Source of the DNA: JAIYDJ01 sp038246975
GTDB taxonomy: Bacteria; Pseudomonadota; Alphaproteobacteria; Rhodobacterales; Rhodobacteraceae
Assembly: GCA_038246975.1 (NCBI GenBank)
Contig: JBBRVJ010000042.1
Span: forward strand, 1-22,558
DNA length: 22,558 nt
Direction of reading: 5' to 3'
Numbering within the stretch: position 1 is the stretch's first letter; the number at the start of each line of letters is the position of its first letter. Both the position numbers and the translations under genes were made by a program. Shown one piece after another: positions 22,053-22,558 of this stretch. A model generated the notes under the pieces. The model worked only from the letters and a program-made list of their open reading frames with translations, did not search any database and was not told where the DNA came from.

Positions 22053-22558
22053 CTAGCGCGCCGTGTCTTTCTTGCCGGTGATCGTGGTCCAGAGGGGGAT
22101 GATGCCTTTGGTCGCGATGGGGATCAGGGCCATTCCCAGCGCCAGACCGAAGATCCCGTCGAAGAAGGCCGTCACCAGCCAGGCGGAAAATTCGCTGATC
22201 CCCGATGGCATCACAGGGGCGATGGCTTCGGCAATGTGGTGGATCTGGTCGTAAAGCCAGCCCCAGCCCAATTCGTCTGCCCCGTGCAGGATGATCGACC
22301 CGCCGACCCACAACATCGCCGCCGTGCCGACGGTCGACAGGACCACAAGCAACCCCGGCATGCCCCGCACCAGCCCGCGCCCCACGGCGCGGGTCGAGGC
22401 GAGGCGACCGCGCACGGACAGGAACAGGCCGACGTCGTCCATCTTCACGATCAGCGCCACGGTGCCGTAGACCGCGATCGTGATCAGGGTTCCGACGATG
22501 GCGAGGGTGATCGCCTCGAACAGGAACGAGCTTTCCGGGATCGAGGCCAGTGCTATGG
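22053..22558 (-). CDS. DUF808 (YedI-like) inner membrane protein, 5' end outside the window
   Basis: The frame is open to the last base of the window, so only the C-terminal 167 codons are present; the internal GTG near 22460 is not the real start. Several hydrophobic helices are visible (for example AITLAIVGTLITIAVYGTVAL, GLLVVLSTVGTAAMLWVGGSI and WLVTAFFDGIFGLALGMALIPI), with the block HGADELGWGWLYDQIHHIAEA. This matches the DUF808 family of multi-spanning inner membrane proteins of about 300 residues, whose function is unknown. It converges with tkt across an 81-base gap. Confidence 0.85.
   Translation of the reverse strand, partial: IALASIPESSFLFEAITLAIVGTLITIAVYGTVALIVKMDDVGLFLSVRGRLASTRAVGRGLVRGMPGLLVVLSTVGTAAMLWVGGSIILHGADELGWGWLYDQIHHIAEAIAPVMPSGISEFSAWLVTAFFDGIFGLALGMALIPIATKGIIPLWTTITGKKDTAR

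Overview
The window looks like a GC-rich chromosome segment from an alphaproteobacterium of the Rhodobacterales (Rhodobacter/Paracoccus/Roseobacter type). The evidence is the long bipartite dCTP deaminase, the argS-SPOR-nagZ-scpA-scpB gene order, the bolA-small membrane protein-monothiol glutaredoxin order, and a holin/endolysin pair of the type used by gene transfer agents (GTAs) of this order. Genes are densely packed, often with ATGA or GTGA start-stop overlaps, and I see no frameshifted gene, insertion sequence or CRISPR array.

Layout. Positions 1-588 hold the C-terminal end of an unidentified acidic, proline-rich protein. A tRNA-Pro(GGG) with its own terminator follows, then a 356-aa dCTP deaminase on the plus strand. 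From 1910 to 11827 nearly everything is on the minus strand. Read in transcription order this is an acyltransferase and murI (glutamate racemase); argC and ccmE; a lysozyme/holin lysis cassette; then argS, a SPOR-domain protein, nagZ, scpA, scpB and a 68-aa protein. A LysR regulator (plus) and a probable small RNA follow. Next comes a minus-strand stress-type operon: MAPEG protein, DGPF/YCII protein and an ECF42-type sigma factor. Then purL, bolA, a small membrane protein and grxD are on the plus strand; an MliC-like gene, zapA and a coiled-coil protein on the minus strand; tkt on the plus strand; and a DUF808 membrane protein running off the right edge.

How they work together. The core is housekeeping: nucleotide metabolism (dcd, purL), translation (argS, tRNA-Pro), cell wall synthesis and recycling (murI, nagZ, SPOR), chromosome condensation and division (scpAB, zapA), cytochrome c maturation (ccmE), iron-sulfur/redox handling (bolA, grxD), and carbon metabolism (tkt). 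The most interesting signals are four. (1) A putative GTA lysis cassette lies between ccmE and argS with no structural GTA genes nearby. (2) Four copies of an octamer in alternating orientation lie in front of argS; they can form two mutually exclusive hairpin sets, one of which buries the argS ribosome binding site. (3) An approximately 84-nt small RNA candidate with a CCUCCC single-stranded patch lies between the LysR and sigma factor genes. (4) An ECF42-style promoter (TGTCGA, 17 bp, CGTC) precedes the MAPEG-DGPF-sigma operon and implies autoregulation.

Everything here comes from reading the sequence. No database search or folding program was run, so family assignments rest on recognised motifs.
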